Shown here: piece by piece, positions 7,713 through 18,885 of the stretch
Layout: each line of letters opens with the position of its first letter
How positions within the stretch are numbered: the stretch's first letter is position 1
Assembly (NCBI RefSeq): GCF_005943945.1
Contig: NZ_CP040710.1
Span: 1,437,001 to 1,501,000, forward strand
DNA: 64,000 nucleotides
Reading direction: 5' to 3'
From: Aggregatimonas sangjinii
GTDB taxonomy: Bacteria; Bacteroidota; Bacteroidia; Flavobacteriales; Flavobacteriaceae
Program-made: the position numbers and the translations under genes
The notes under the pieces: generated by a model
The model's database searches: none
Told to the model about the DNA's origin: nothing
The model's input: the letters and a program-made list of their open reading frames with translations, nothing else

Positions 7713-10700
7713 TTGAAAAAAATATTGCTTAGAACACTATTGGCCTTGCTGCTCATCTGTGTTTTAGGCACATTGGTACTCTCTTTGCCCGTGGTTCAGA
7801 CCCGGCTGGCGCAATATTTGACCAAAAGGGTCAACAAGGAGTTCAATACCGACATGAATATCGATAAGCTTAGGGTCTCCCTCATCTCCTGGGACACCGC
7901 ACTGGAGGGGGTCTTGATAAGGGATTATGAAAAAGATTCGCTCTTTTATATCAATGAACTTACGACCTCGATTTTAAGTGTAGGCAATCTGGCAAACGGG
8001 AAATTGGAATTTGGCGATATCGCAGTAGATGAACTCGATTTTAAATTAACCACGTACAAAGATAGCACCGCTACGAACCTCGAGGTTTTTATCGACAAGC
8101 TCGATGATGGTAAACCTCGTGATAAGGATACTCCGCCTTTTTTTATGTCCTCTTCCCACATAACCATAGCCGGTAGCTCCTTCATCATGACTAACGAGAA
8201 TCTCAAGAATAAAAAGATTCTTGATTTTTCCGATTTGACGATAGACGCCTCCAATTTTCAAATATTAGGACCGGAAGTTACCATAGGCATCAACGATATG
8301 TCTTTTAACAGTGTAAGGGGAATCAGGGTAGACCAAATGAAGACCGATTTCAAGTACACCAAACAACAGATGCGGTTCGATTCGCTCAACATTCAAACAC
8401 CCGGATCTCTGCTAAATGGGAATTTGGTGTTTAACTACGACCGCAAAGATTTTAGGGACTTTTTTAATTTGGTAAAAGTAGATGCGCAGTTTGTTGATTC
8501 GAAGGTGGCCTTTGATGAGATCAATCTGGTATACGACCAATTTGGAAAAGGTAAGGAAGTTTCGTTTTCATCGAATTTAAGTGGCGTATTGAACGACCTG
8601 AATACCGAGGATTTGTTCTTGTTGTCTGATAATACAGGTATTCGAGGGGATTTCAATTTTAAAAACCTTTTTGATCGCAACGAGGGTTTTATCATGGATG
8701 CCAAAATGAAGAACGTTACTTCGAGCTATTACCAACTACGTGCGTTGATGCCCAATATCCTCGGGAAGACCTTGCCGCCATCGATTTTTAAAAAATTGGG
8801 GCAATTTACCATACGTGGCGATGCGTTGGTCACGGAAACCTCCATAGAAGCCAAGGTGAATGTGAATACGGCTATAGGAAGCAGCTATACCGACCTAACG
8901 CTTACCAACATAAATAACATCGACAATGCCACCTACAAGGGGTTTGTTTCCCTAATCGATTTTGACCTAGGCGAATTTGCCAATAATAAACGCTTAGGCA
9001 AAACCACATTGGATTTTAACGTAGAGGGCCAAAGTTTCCTGACGAAAAGATTGAATACGGAGGTAATAGGTGAGGTGTATTCGCTGGTATTTAATGGGTA
9101 CGAGTACAATAACCTTAAGGTTTCCGGGGTAATCAAAGAACAACTGTTCGATGGAGCCGTAAATAGTAATGACGAAAATCTCAAGTTCGATTTTAAGGGA
9201 TTAGCCGATTTTGCGTCCGACCGTAACAACTTCAATTTTATCGCTTCGGTAGATTATGCCGATCTTAAAAAATTGAACTTCATCAACGACAGCGTATCTA
9301 TCTTCAAGGGTAACGTAAATATGGATGTTACCGGAAACAATTTAGATAATCTAGAGGGCGATATCAAATTCACCAAGACCATTTTCCAGAATAAAAACGA
9401 TACCTATTATTTTGATGATTTTGCAGTGGTCTCCAGCTTTGAAAATGATTCGATACGTACGATAAATATCAATTCCCCGGATATCATTACCGGGTATTTG
9501 CGCGGGAATTTCAAGGTGAATGAATTGGGGAGATTGGTTCAGAATTCCCTAGGAAGTATCTATACCAATTATCGCCCTTTTGAGATTTCGGGTGGCCAAA
9601 ACCTCGATTTTAACTTTAAGATTTACAACAAGATAGTCGATGTTTTCTTTCCCGAGGTAAAATTCGACCCAAATACCTTTATAAAGGGAAGCATCAAAGC
9701 GGACGACGGCGATTTTAAATTGACCTTCAAATCGCCAAGTATTGAGGCATTTGGTTCTAAGGCAGATGAGATCGATCTTGTTATCGACAATAAGAACCCG
9801 CTGTTCAACACCTTTGCTTCTATCGGCGATTTTAGCAATCCGCTCTACGATTTAAAGGATTTCAATATCATCAATACCAAATTGAAAGACACGCTTTTCT
9901 TTAGGGCGGAATTTGCCGGCGGCAGTACCTATAACGATATCTACAACTTGAATTTTTACCACACCTTCAATACCGATAACAAATCGGTCATCGGCTTGAA
10001 GCAGTCCGATATTGATATTAAGGGAAATAAATGGATATTGAACAAGGACAATAACAGCCAGAATAAAGTTATTGTCAATAGCACTTTGGATAGCATCAAT
10101 ATTGAGGAAATCGTAATGAACAATAGCAAACAGGAACAAATCAGGTTGCGTGGCTCTTTGGCCGACTCTACCTCGAAAGACCTGCAGTTGGAGTTTAAGA
10201 TTGTTTCTTTGGATAAAATTACCCCGGCCATAGACAGTTTAAAGCTTGAAGGTGAAGTAAACGGGATACTGAACGTGTTTCAAAAAGATGGTATTTACCT
10301 GCCTTCCTCTAATTTGAAAATCGATAGTTTTTCGATAAATAAAATGGCGGTAGGAGACGTAGCCATAGGTATCGTAGGGAATAAGGATTTGACCGAATTT
10401 TCGGTAAATACACAGATTACGGATAAGGGAAACGAAAAAATCGGGGTATATGGGAAAATCAACAATGCAGGAGATATACCTATTGCGGACCTATTGGTAA
10501 ATCTGAGCGGTTTCGATATCGCGCCTTTCAGCCCATTGGGCGAGGGCATCATTGACAACATTCGGGGTTTGGTCAGTGGCAGCGCAACCATCAAGGGTGA
10601 GGTGAACAATCCACAATTCAATGGTATTCTTACTTTAGATGATGCGGGCATCGGCATACCGTATCTTAATGTCAACTACAGTTTTGCCCCTAGTTCTCGG

Positions 10701-12194
10701 GTAAATCTCTTTGATCAGACCTTTGATTTTGATAGAATAGCCCTGACCGACGTTTCAGAGAAAACAAAAGCCATGTTGGATGGAACGATCAGTCATAGTT
10801 TTTTCAAGGATTGGCGATTAGACCTGAACGTAGATACCAAGGGAGACCGTCTACTCATTCTAAATACCGATCTTGAAGAAGAGTCACTTTATTATGGAAC
10901 CGGCTTTTTAAGGGGTAAGGGAAGAATTTACGGGCGAACAAAAGCTTTGAATATTGATGTGGAAGGCGAAACCGCCAGAGGAACTTCCCTAAAGATACCG
11001 CTTAGTGATGTGGTGAGCGTAGGGGACTATTCCTTTATCAATTTTATCAGCAAAAAAGATGTAGATAGCCTTCGAACCGCTAGAGTCTTGGACGAAGTAC
11101 AGGGCCTACAATTAAAATTTGAACTGGATATTACGAAAGAGGCCGAAGTACAGATCGTGACCGATGTAGAGACGGGAAGTACGCTTAAAGGCACGGGTGA
11201 AGGCCCTATGTTGATTCGAATCAACACTAGGGGCGATTTTGAGATGTTCGGGGAATTTAACGTGGTAACCGGCGAGTATGATTACAAGTTCGGAAACATC
11301 ATCAATAAAAAGTTCACAGTGAAACCGGGCGGCAGTATCAGTTGGAACGGTCCGCCTTTGGGAGCAACTTTGAATATGGAAGCCGTATATGGTCTAAATG
11401 CCAACCCGGCTCCTTTGTTGGATAATGCAGGATACAGTAGAAAAATTCCGACCAATGTGGTCATCAAATTGACCGAGCAATTGGAAAAACCTAAAATCGA
11501 TTTCGAGATTGAATTTCCGGGGACCAATTCCATCATACAGTCCGAATTGGAATACCGCCTTCGAGATCCTACGGTTCAGGAAAGAAACGCCCTTTTCCTA
11601 TTGGCACAGGGTTCTTTTGTAAACGACCAGACCGGATTCAATGCAGGGGCGGCAACCGGTACGATAGCGGCACAATCCTTTTCCAATATCTTGAATCAAG
11701 TATTGAGCTCTGGTGACGAGAAGCTGAAATTCGGTATTAGTTTGGAGCCGGGGCAAACCTTTGCCGACGCACAGACCGAAAACAGATTTGGCGTTACCCT
11801 TTCTACCAAGATTAGTGACCGTGTATTGTTTAACGGGCAGGTCGGTGTGCCAGTTGGTGGGGCCAGTGAGACCGTCGTTGCCGGTAATTTCGAGATTCAG
11901 GTACTCTTGAACGAAGAAGGGACTTTGAGCGCGAAATTTTTCAGTCGTGAAAGCGAAATTCAAGCCTTTTTGGCCGAACGCTTGGGAAGTACGCAAGGGG
12001 TAGGACTTTCTTATGAGGTGGATTTTGATACGTTTCGCGAACTGACCCGAAAAATTTTGCGAAAAAAAGATGGGCCTATTGAAGAAGCACCTTTGGTCGT
12101 TCCTACCGTAGCACCAAAAGAGCCTCCTGTTTCCGTGATGGGTAATGATAGCCTTATTAGAATGTCGGTAAAACCCAAACCCAATGAACTCTAG
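7713..12194 (+). CDS. TamB-like translocation and assembly module protein (DUF490)
   Basis: 1493 residues. A single N-terminal membrane anchor (ILLRTLLALLLICVLGTLVL) leads into a very long beta-rich repeat region that starts VQTRLAQYLTKRVNKEFNTDMNIDKL. The C-terminal TamB domain (about 1100-1440) carries GEFNVVTGEYDYKFG, GGSISWNGPPLGATLNM, SELEYRL and FGVTLSTKISDRVLFNGQVG. AsmA-like bridge proteins of this type span the periplasm and move phospholipids or help assemble outer membrane proteins; the Bacteroidota member is less well studied. The start appears to be TTG at 7713: no ATG or GTG lies between the in-frame stop at 7674 and this codon, and the anchor begins immediately after. It is divergent from tsaD, 57 bases apart. 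Confidence 0.93.
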   Translation: MKKILLRTLLALLLICVLGTLVLSLPVVQTRLAQYLTKRVNKEFNTDMNIDKLRVSLISWDTALEGVLIRDYEKDSLFYINELTTSILSVGNLANGKLEFGDIAVDELDFKLTTYKDSTATNLEVFIDKLDDGKPRDKDTPPFFMSSSHITIAGSSFIMTNENLKNKKILDFSDLTIDASNFQILGPEVTIGINDMSFNSVRGIRVDQMKTDFKYTKQQMRFDSLNIQTPGSLLNGNLVFNYDRKDFRDFFNLVKVDAQFVDSKVAFDEINLVYDQFGKGKEVSFSSNLSGVLNDLNTEDLFLLSDNTGIRGDFNFKNLFDRNEGFIMDAKMKNVTSSYYQLRALMPNILGKTLPPSIFKKLGQFTIRGDALVTETSIEAKVNVNTAIGSSYTDLTLTNINNIDNATYKGFVSLIDFDLGEFANNKRLGKTTLDFNVEGQSFLTKRLNTEVIGEVYSLVFNGYEYNNLKVSGVIKEQLFDGAVNSNDENLKFDFKGLADFASDRNNFNFIASVDYADLKKLNFINDSVSIFKGNVNMDVTGNNLDNLEGDIKFTKTIFQNKNDTYYFDDFAVVSSFENDSIRTININSPDIITGYLRGNFKVNELGRLVQNSLGSIYTNYRPFEISGGQNLDFNFKIYNKIVDVFFPEVKFDPNTFIKGSIKADDGDFKLTFKSPSIEAFGSKADEIDLVIDNKNPLFNTFASIGDFSNPLYDLKDFNIINTKLKDTLFFRAEFAGGSTYNDIYNLNFYHTFNTDNKSVIGLKQSDIDIKGNKWILNKDNNSQNKVIVNSTLDSINIEEIVMNNSKQEQIRLRGSLADSTSKDLQLEFKIVSLDKITPAIDSLKLEGEVNGILNVFQKDGIYLPSSNLKIDSFSINKMAVGDVAIGIVGNKDLTEFSVNTQITDKGNEKIGVYGKINNAGDIPIADLLVNLSGFDIAPFSPLGEGIIDNIRGLVSGSATIKGEVNNPQFNGILTLDDAGIGIPYLNVNYSFAPSSRVNLFDQTFDFDRIALTDVSEKTKAMLDGTISHSFFKDWRLDLNVDTKGDRLLILNTDLEEESLYYGTGFLRGKGRIYGRTKALNIDVEGETARGTSLKIPLSDVVSVGDYSFINFISKKDVDSLRTARVLDEVQGLQLKFELDITKEAEVQIVTDVETGSTLKGTGEGPMLIRINTRGDFEMFGEFNVVTGEYDYKFGNIINKKFTVKPGGSISWNGPPLGATLNMEAVYGLNANPAPLLDNAGYSRKIPTNVVIKLTEQLEKPKIDFEIEFPGTNSIIQSELEYRLRDPTVQERNALFLLAQGSFVNDQTGFNAGAATGTIAAQSFSNILNQVLSSGDEKLKFGISLEPGQTFADAQTENRFGVTLSTKISDRVLFNGQVGVPVGGASETVVAGNFEIQVLLNEEGTLSAKFFSRESEIQAFLAERLGSTQGVGLSYEVDFDTFRELTRKILRKKDGPIEEAPLVVPTVAPKEPPVSVMGNDSLIRMSVKPKPNEL

Positions 12195-12289
12195 GATTCA
12201 GTTTTGGGATGTGGATAATCAATTTTAGGTCTTCAAAAATCAAACATTATTGGGTTTGTCGTATTGTATATTCAGGAAATCGATACACA

Positions 12290-12323
12290 AAAAGGCTTGC
12301 GGATGTTAAATTAATAGCCTTTT
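12290..12323 (+). terminator. Weak inverted repeat after the tamB-like gene
   Basis: AAAAGGCT (12290-12297) and AGCCTTTT (12316-12323) are perfect 8-bp complementary arms with an 18-base loop, about 95 bases past the stop codon. The T-run is only the end of the arm. It may be a weak terminator; the long loop makes this uncertain. Confidence 0.25.
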
Positions 12324-12413
12324 CATGAGATTCTAGCCATTCCGCTAACGATTTCGTAGCTTCTTTTCTTAAAATTGCGACTGACTACGGTTCCTTTATT
12401 GGAATAAGTTCGC

Positions 12414-12421
12414 TATTTTTG
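12414..12421 (+). promoter_or_regulatory. Candidate pfkA promoter (-7 TATTTTTG)
   Basis: TATTTTTG matches TAnnTTTG exactly and lies 17 bases before the ATG at 12439. A TTC at 12391-12393, 20 bases upstream, may serve as an imperfect -33 TTG. The leader would be about 12 bases. Confidence 0.42.
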
Positions 12422-12438
12422 CAGCTTACTTTTTTTTG

Positions 12439-13422
12439 ATGGGTAACATAACTAAAATTGCCGTTTTAACCTCTGGTGGGGATTCTCCTGGAATGAACGC
12501 TGCTATTCGTTCGGTCGTAAGGACCTGCGCCTATTTGAAGATAGCTTGTGTTGGTGTCTACCGCGGTTATCAAGGCATGATCGAGGGCGATTTTAAGGAT
12601 ATGGATGCCCGCAGTGTGAACAATATCATAAACAAGGGTGGGACCATTTTAAAATCGGCGCGCTGCGACGATTTTCGCACCGCAGAGGGGCGAAAGCAGG
12701 CGCATGATCAGCTTTTAAAGGCCAATATCGACGCCTTTGTCGTAATAGGGGGTGATGGTAGCTTTACCGGCGCCATGATTTTTAATCAAGAATACGATTT
12801 TCCGATAATCGGAATTCCAGGCACCATCGACAACGACATTTTCGGAACTACGTTTACCCTTGGTTTTGATACGGCGCTGAATACAGTGGTAGAAGCAATC
12901 GATAAGATTCGAGACACTGCAAGTTCCCATAACCGTCTATTTTTTGTTGAGGTAATGGGGCGCGATGTAGGTCATATCGCTTTGAATGCCGGGGTAGGGG
13001 CAGGTGCCGAGGAAATACTTATACCAGAGGAGAATAGAGGGTTGGAAAGGCTTTTGGAGTCTTTGAAACGCAGTAAAAAGTCCGGAAAGTCCTCCAGCAT
13101 TGTCATCGTTGCAGAGGGAGATAAAATCGGAAGAAACGTATTCGAACTCAAAGAATACGTAGAGGAGCATTTACCGATTTACGACGTGCGTGTTTCTGTT
13201 TTAGGACACATGCAGCGTGGGGGTCCGCCTTCTTGTTATGACCGCGTACTGGCGAGTAGAATGGGAGTAAAGGCAGTAGAATCGCTCTTGGAGGGTAAGA
13301 CCAACCTGATGGTCGGTGTACAGGACAATAAACTTATTTTGACGCCCATCGAAAAAGCGATCAAGGGGCATACGAAAATCGATAAAGAACTTATAAGAGT
13401 GTCAGAGATAATGACAACGTAA
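12439..13422 (+). CDS. pfkA: ATP-dependent 6-phosphofructokinase
   Basis: 327 residues, the standard bacterial PfkA length. It catalyses ATP-dependent phosphorylation of fructose 6-phosphate to fructose 1,6-bisphosphate. Visible motifs are the N-terminal ATP loop VLTSGGDSPGMNAAIR, GGDGSFTGA, the catalytic GTIDNDI, the substrate-binding MGRDVGHIALNAG and the C-terminal VLGHMQRGGPPSCYDRVLA. A TTG lies immediately before the ATG at 12439; ATG is preferred because it matches the family N-terminus and is stronger. The gap gene begins 21 bases after the stop, so the two glycolytic genes are very likely one transcript. Confidence 0.97.
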   Translation: MGNITKIAVLTSGGDSPGMNAAIRSVVRTCAYLKIACVGVYRGYQGMIEGDFKDMDARSVNNIINKGGTILKSARCDDFRTAEGRKQAHDQLLKANIDAFVVIGGDGSFTGAMIFNQEYDFPIIGIPGTIDNDIFGTTFTLGFDTALNTVVEAIDKIRDTASSHNRLFFVEVMGRDVGHIALNAGVGAGAEEILIPEENRGLERLLESLKRSKKSGKSSSIVIVAEGDKIGRNVFELKEYVEEHLPIYDVRVSVLGHMQRGGPPSCYDRVLASRMGVKAVESLLEGKTNLMVGVQDNKLILTPIEKAIKGHTKIDKELIRVSEIMTT

Positions 13423-14445
<1,023 letters not shown>

Positions 14446-14473
14446 ATTTTTAGACCACCTTATAAAGGAATTT

Positions 14474-14515
14474 CCCGAAAATAGATTAATTTTTAGTTTA
14501 TTTTCGGGTTTCTTA
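14474..14515 (+). terminator. Rho-independent-type terminator after gap
   Basis: CCCGAAAATA (14474-14483) and TATTTTCGGG (14499-14508) form a perfect 10-bp stem around a 15-base AT loop, followed by TTTCTTATTT. It lies 29 bases after the gap stop and closes the pfkA-gap unit. Confidence 0.8.
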
Positions 14516-14532
14516 TTTAAATACGATAGGAT

Positions 14533-15384
14533 ATGATATTGATTGTAGACAGTGGTGCAACAAAGTCGGATTGGATCGCCTTGGATGATAAAGGGGAGCA
14601 ATTGTTCTTAACGCAAACATTAGGTCTTAGCCCGGAAGTGCTTACGAAAGAGGTGATAGAAGATAGGCTGGCCAATAATTTTGAGCTTTCGAAAAACAAG
14701 GAAAAGGTTTCACGCCTATATTTTTACGGTGCCGGTTGCGGTACCGATCGCATGAAAAAGCTGCTTAAGGACATCTTTAAAGTCTTTTTCCCGAATGCCA
14801 AGGCAGAGGTAAAAGAAGATACGTATGCCGCTATTTTTTCGACGGTTAAAATCGGTCACCAAGGTATTGTATGTATTTTGGGAACGGGTTCTAATTGCAG
14901 CTATTACGATGGGCATCAATTGTTTCAAAAGGTAACTTCCCTAGGGTATATTCCTATGGATGATGGCAGTGGGAATTTCTTTGGACGAAAATTGATTCGG
15001 GACTACTACTTTCATAAAATGCCCCAAGATTTGGGCATGAAATTTTCAAAGGAATACGATTTGGATGCGGACGTAATCAAGGAGAACTTGTACAAACAAC
15101 CGAATCCGAATACCTATTTGGCCACTTTTGCCCGTTTTTTGGTCGAGAATAAAAATCATCCGTATTGTAAGGGGGTGATTGATAAAGGCTTTCAGCAGTT
15201 CGTTAACAATTATATTATGCAATTTGAACTGGCGACAAAAGTACCGATCAATTTTGTGGGAAGTATCGCCCACTATTTAAAGGATGAACTTATCGCCGTA
15301 TTAGAACGTAACGACCTCATTGTTGGCGTCATTCGACAGCGTCCTATCGAGGGACTGATGGAGTTTCACAAAGCGCATTTGTAA
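14533..15384 (+). CDS. BadF/BadG/BcrA/BcrD-type ATPase, N-acetylglucosamine kinase-like
   Basis: 283 residues of the ASKHA fold. The phosphate-1 loop ILIVDSGATKSDWIALDDKG is at the N-terminus, the phosphate-2/adenosine region is GIVCILGTGSNCSYYDG, and the protein ends with INFVGSIAHYLKDEL. Bacteroidota members are generally annotated as N-acetylglucosamine kinases, phosphorylating amino sugars at C6 during cell-wall sugar recycling. That role fits the GH3 hexosaminidase fusion and amidase further along, but the specific substrate is inferred from family only. The gene follows the gap terminator, so it probably has its own promoter. It converges on the RidA gene. Confidence 0.85.
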   Translation: MILIVDSGATKSDWIALDDKGEQLFLTQTLGLSPEVLTKEVIEDRLANNFELSKNKEKVSRLYFYGAGCGTDRMKKLLKDIFKVFFPNAKAEVKEDTYAAIFSTVKIGHQGIVCILGTGSNCSYYDGHQLFQKVTSLGYIPMDDGSGNFFGRKLIRDYYFHKMPQDLGMKFSKEYDLDADVIKENLYKQPNPNTYLATFARFLVENKNHPYCKGVIDKGFQQFVNNYIMQFELATKVPINFVGSIAHYLKDELIAVLERNDLIVGVIRQRPIEGLMEFHKAHL

Positions 15385-15447
15385 TTGAAAATTGCCAAGG
15401 AGTTCATCTTTGTAAGCCTGCACGGATAAAGATCAGAAGATAGGCTG

Positions 15448-15831
15448 CTACGAAATCAAGGCAATCATTGATATTTCCACATTTACGAACAACGGAAGGT
15501 TCGCAACTTCGACGGTTTCCCGTGCCGGCGCCGTTGCTTCATCAAAATACGAGCCGTATATTTCGTTGATTTGTGCAAATTGATGCATATCCTTCACGAA
15601 AATCGTCGATTTTACGACAGCTTCGAAATCTGTATTTGCGGCCTGTAGAATGGCCTTCAGATTTTCCATCGATTGTTTGGTCTCTGCCTTGATATCGCCA
15701 GATACCAGCTTACCAGTTGCGGGGTTCATGGGAATTTGCCCGGAAATGTAAAGCGTGTTCCCCGAAAGAACCGCTTGGTTATAAGGACCGATAGGAGCGG
15801 GGGCATTTGGCGTGCTGATTATTTTTTTCAT
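15448..15831 (-). CDS. RidA family enamine/imine deaminase
   Basis: 127 residues, a typical Rid protein. PNAPAPIGPYNQAVLSGNTLYISGQIP opens it, and the C-terminal APARETVEVANLP contains the arginine that defines the catalytically competent RidA subgroup. RidA hydrolyses reactive 2-aminoacrylate-type enamines released by PLP enzymes, protecting them from damage. It is a cytosolic trimer in the family. The gene lies downstream of lptD with 170 bases between and may be an independent unit. Confidence 0.94.
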   Translation of the reverse strand: MKKIISTPNAPAPIGPYNQAVLSGNTLYISGQIPMNPATGKLVSGDIKAETKQSMENLKAILQAANTDFEAVVKSTIFVKDMHQFAQINEIYGSYFDEATAPARETVEVANLPLFVNVEISMIALIS

Positions 15832-15853
15832 AAATGATCGATTTTATTTTCAT

Positions 15854-15869
15854 TCCCGCGAAGGCGGGA
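15854..15869. repeat. Short GC-rich REP-like hairpin
   Basis: TCCCGC (15854-15859) and GCGGGA (15864-15869) pair around a GAAG loop in the 170-base space between the RidA gene and lptD. GC-rich hairpins of this CCCGCGAAGGCGGG form are often dispersed repeats in bacterial genomes. It could also end transcription from lptD, but no clear T-run follows on the minus strand. Confidence 0.4.
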
Positions 15870-16001
15870 TTCCGTTACTTAGTATTTTCTTCCATTCCAA
15901 CGTTTCTGCCGCCCGGGTTTCGCGGGTTCGCCCTAAAAGTGCAGGCATCGATTGTTGGTATTTTATTTCTTGAAATGCAACACCTGCATAAGAAGCCCTC
16001 C

Positions 16002-18764
16002 CTATTGCCTAAATGGCTGACTTCTGTTTTCCCATTTCAAATCTTTCAATACCGAACTCTTTATCCCTATAAAGAAATACCAGCGCTGGAACTGCCCGAA
16101 AGGTGTCCAATCGAATTTAAGGTTAAAACTTTTCAAATCACGCTCAAAACGAAATTGGGTCAAGGTAAATCCTTGGTTCTTGAAATCATAACCGGAAGAT
16201 ACACCAACCTTCCAACGTGGGGAAAGTTGAACGTTTCCGGAGAACATCAGGGAATGACTACTGAATTCGTTCTGACGAGCAGGATTGCTGTAGGTTGCGG
16301 AATAGGCAAGCCGAAAGTCCCATGGAATTTTAGTAGCATATAATGGATTTTCAATATCGTCCGATTCCCTTTCATCATCTCTTTGGTTATTCTGGTAGTC
16401 GTTGTATCCTTCCGACCTGCCAAAGAGATCGTCATCCCGACCACCGCTTGCCGCTCCATAATCGTAGGGATCTCTTTCTTCCTCTTCCTCCCCATCATCT
16501 TCCTTTCTACCAAAAGTCTCATTGCTAATGGAGTAGCTAACGTTAACATTGGCCCTGGTCAAACGGAATAGGCTACCCCCATTGTCGATGTTCCATTTGT
16601 CAATGGCCCTACCGTTGTTATCAATAGCATAAGGGTTGAGACCGGCACCGAAGTTGATCGACATTTTGTTGTCGAGAATCGTAGTTCCGCCATTTAAGGT
16701 CAAGGGTCTTAATTTTAGGGAATCGGCCTCGAAATTATATCCTGTGGAAATATTGAAATTGCTCAGGAGCGGTATTTTTTTCGCCTCCGTTGCTGTAGAA
16801 TCCTTGTCCCTGACCTTTGCTTCAAGAGTATTGGCCAAGGAAAAACTCAAACTGTTTGATTTTCCCAAGGAAGGGGCACCATTAAGCGTACCCTGAAATC
16901 TCGTATACTGCACGACCTCCCCAGAATTTTCATCGAGATATTCGTCAAAAAATTGTTCGAATGAGGGCGTGTAGCCATAGCTTAACGATGGTCGCATCAC
17001 ATGGCGAATCGCTTGCAGCTTTTTGTCCTCCCCGAAATTAAAGGTGCCATAGACAGTGGTACCGATACTGGTGCTTAGATTGTATTTATTGAAGCGATCG
17101 AAACCTTGAACGGTATCTATCGCAACGGTACCTTTTTCGTTACCCTCTCCCGGTACGAAATCCCGTCTATAGGTCTCCAAGGTCCAAACGTCTTCATAAC
17201 TCCCGCCCATCGATACGCTAAAGAACTTGGCGATTTTAAAGTTGGTGCTGATGGGAATACGGTGTCTGGCACCAACTTGTGCATTATCGAACATGGCGGC
17301 AGTAAAAAAGTCCTCGTCATTGGTGGTAAGACTGTTCCGTGCGTTAACATCATATTGAAAGTTGATGTTCTGAATAGCGCCTTTTTTTATACCGTCCCGT
17401 TTGGCAAATGGGAATATACGTTCTACACTTGCCTGTAAAGTAGGCAATGTCATCTGAATATTGTCTACGGTGGCATTGTTCTCGGCCGCCGTGATCGCTT
17501 GTCTCGTATTCGAACTGTGCGTGGCTGTTAAACTCATGTTCACGGCAGGGTAATTCGGAAACGTTTTGGAATATGAAATAGATGATGACTGGTTATTGTT
17601 TTGGGTTAACGGCAAATCTCGCTGTAACAAGGAATTTTGAAAATACGTGCTACTTCCTAAGTTTACCGATGCCGAAAAACGGGAATTCGGACTGGTTTTG
17701 GGGTCCTGTGAATGCGAAATTTGAATGTTATAGAGGGTGTTTCTGCTATAGTCACTAAACCCCTTCTGACTGGTAACCAAATTTTGGTAATTAAAGTTGA
17801 CATTGCCGCGATACTTATAGCGTTTGGAATAGACCGACTGTGTTCGGAACCCATAACTACCATTGGTGTAAAAATCTCCAGTAAGCGTAATATCCGCATA
17901 ATCACTAAACGGGATATAGTATCCCCCGCCTTGCAAAAAATAGCCCCGATTGGGATCGTTTCCGATGGTCGGCATCATGAGACCGGCTGTTCGGCCTACG
18001 GTTAATGGAAAATAAGCGAATGGCAGGGCAATAGGGGTTGGTACATCTGCGATATATAAGTTACTGTAGCCCGCGATGACCTTCTTTTTGGGCACGAATT
18101 TCGCTTTACGAACACGAATGTAATAATCAGGATTGACGGTATCGGTAGAGGTAGTCAGCTTTCCTTCACTCAAAAAATAGACCGAATCATTTTCCTTTTT
18201 TGTGATTTCGGCATATACTTTCATGGCATCGCTCCCCAATTGACCCAGGCCGGCTTGCTGCTCCGTTCTTGAGTTCCATATTAAAGCCTTCTGCGTATCG
18301 AAATTAAAACGAATGGAATCGGGACGCACCTCTTGGGTTCCTTGTTTAAAAAATGGTAGTTGCGTGTAATTCCCAAGAGAATCTTTGACTCGGCCCGCGT
18401 ACACTTCGTTCTTCACATAGTCCATGATAATGATTCCCGCTTTTAACTCCGTATCCTGATAGTATATTTCGGCCTCATTATAGAGGAATATTTTTTGTTG
18501 TCTTTGGCTTAATCGGATGGAATCCTTGGCCTTGTACCTAATCTTATCCAAGAGCGTACCCTGTTTTTGATTAAGACTGTCGGTGGCGATAGAGTCGTTG
18601 GCGGTCGTATCCCTTAACACGGGCATAGGGGCCTGCGGGGCGGTGGCAGTGTCTCGCACCACAGGAAAGGTAATAGTCTTTACACGGTCTTCTTGAGCGA
18701 AAATTGCAGTGCTACCAATGAATAGAATGAATAGGAAAAGTAGAAAATGTTTGTTTGATTGCAA
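16002..18764 (-). CDS. lptD: LptD-like LPS assembly outer membrane protein
   Basis: 920 residues. The signal peptide (HFLLFLFILFIGSTAIFAQ) precedes a periplasmic OstA-like region (about 90-220: FLYNEAEIYYQDTELKAGIIIMDYVKNEVYAGRVKD) and a large barrel with VPTPIALPFAYFPLT, GYYIPFSDYADITLTGDFYTNGSYG and a terminal NLKFDWTPFGQ region. This matches the Bacteroidota LptD type, which inserts lipopolysaccharide in the outer leaflet with LptE. The first plausible start is TTG at 18764: the 19 open codons upstream contain no ATG, GTG or TTG. A low-complexity acidic/Gly-Arg stretch (EEEEERDPYDYGAASGGRDD) interrupts the barrel near residue 765. It is divergent from the amidase gene. Confidence 0.92.
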   Translation of the reverse strand: MQSNKHFLLFLFILFIGSTAIFAQEDRVKTITFPVVRDTATAPQAPMPVLRDTTANDSIATDSLNQKQGTLLDKIRYKAKDSIRLSQRQQKIFLYNEAEIYYQDTELKAGIIIMDYVKNEVYAGRVKDSLGNYTQLPFFKQGTQEVRPDSIRFNFDTQKALIWNSRTEQQAGLGQLGSDAMKVYAEITKKENDSVYFLSEGKLTTSTDTVNPDYYIRVRKAKFVPKKKVIAGYSNLYIADVPTPIALPFAYFPLTVGRTAGLMMPTIGNDPNRGYFLQGGGYYIPFSDYADITLTGDFYTNGSYGFRTQSVYSKRYKYRGNVNFNYQNLVTSQKGFSDYSRNTLYNIQISHSQDPKTSPNSRFSASVNLGSSTYFQNSLLQRDLPLTQNNNQSSSISYSKTFPNYPAVNMSLTATHSSNTRQAITAAENNATVDNIQMTLPTLQASVERIFPFAKRDGIKKGAIQNINFQYDVNARNSLTTNDEDFFTAAMFDNAQVGARHRIPISTNFKIAKFFSVSMGGSYEDVWTLETYRRDFVPGEGNEKGTVAIDTVQGFDRFNKYNLSTSIGTTVYGTFNFGEDKKLQAIRHVMRPSLSYGYTPSFEQFFDEYLDENSGEVVQYTRFQGTLNGAPSLGKSNSLSFSLANTLEAKVRDKDSTATEAKKIPLLSNFNISTGYNFEADSLKLRPLTLNGGTTILDNKMSINFGAGLNPYAIDNNGRAIDKWNIDNGGSLFRLTRANVNVSYSISNETFGRKEDDGEEEEERDPYDYGAASGGRDDDLFGRSEGYNDYQNNQRDDERESDDIENPLYATKIPWDFRLAYSATYSNPARQNEFSSHSLMFSGNVQLSPRWKVGVSSGYDFKNQGFTLTQFRFERDLKSFNLKFDWTPFGQFQRWYFFIGIKSSVLKDLKWENRSQPFRQ

Positions 18765-18885
18765 AGCTATAAATCCTATTTTTGTATCCGTTCGGTGAGC
18801 CTTTTGTATTGGTATGCGAGGTCAAACTTACATATATTTTTTGTTCCCTTAATGGAGCATTACAATAAATTTAACCTTATTCAAC

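Noticed and set aside
18762-18769. TAGCTTTG (minus strand) as an lptD promoter
   Set aside because: It overlaps the start codon itself, so it cannot give a transcript that includes the start.
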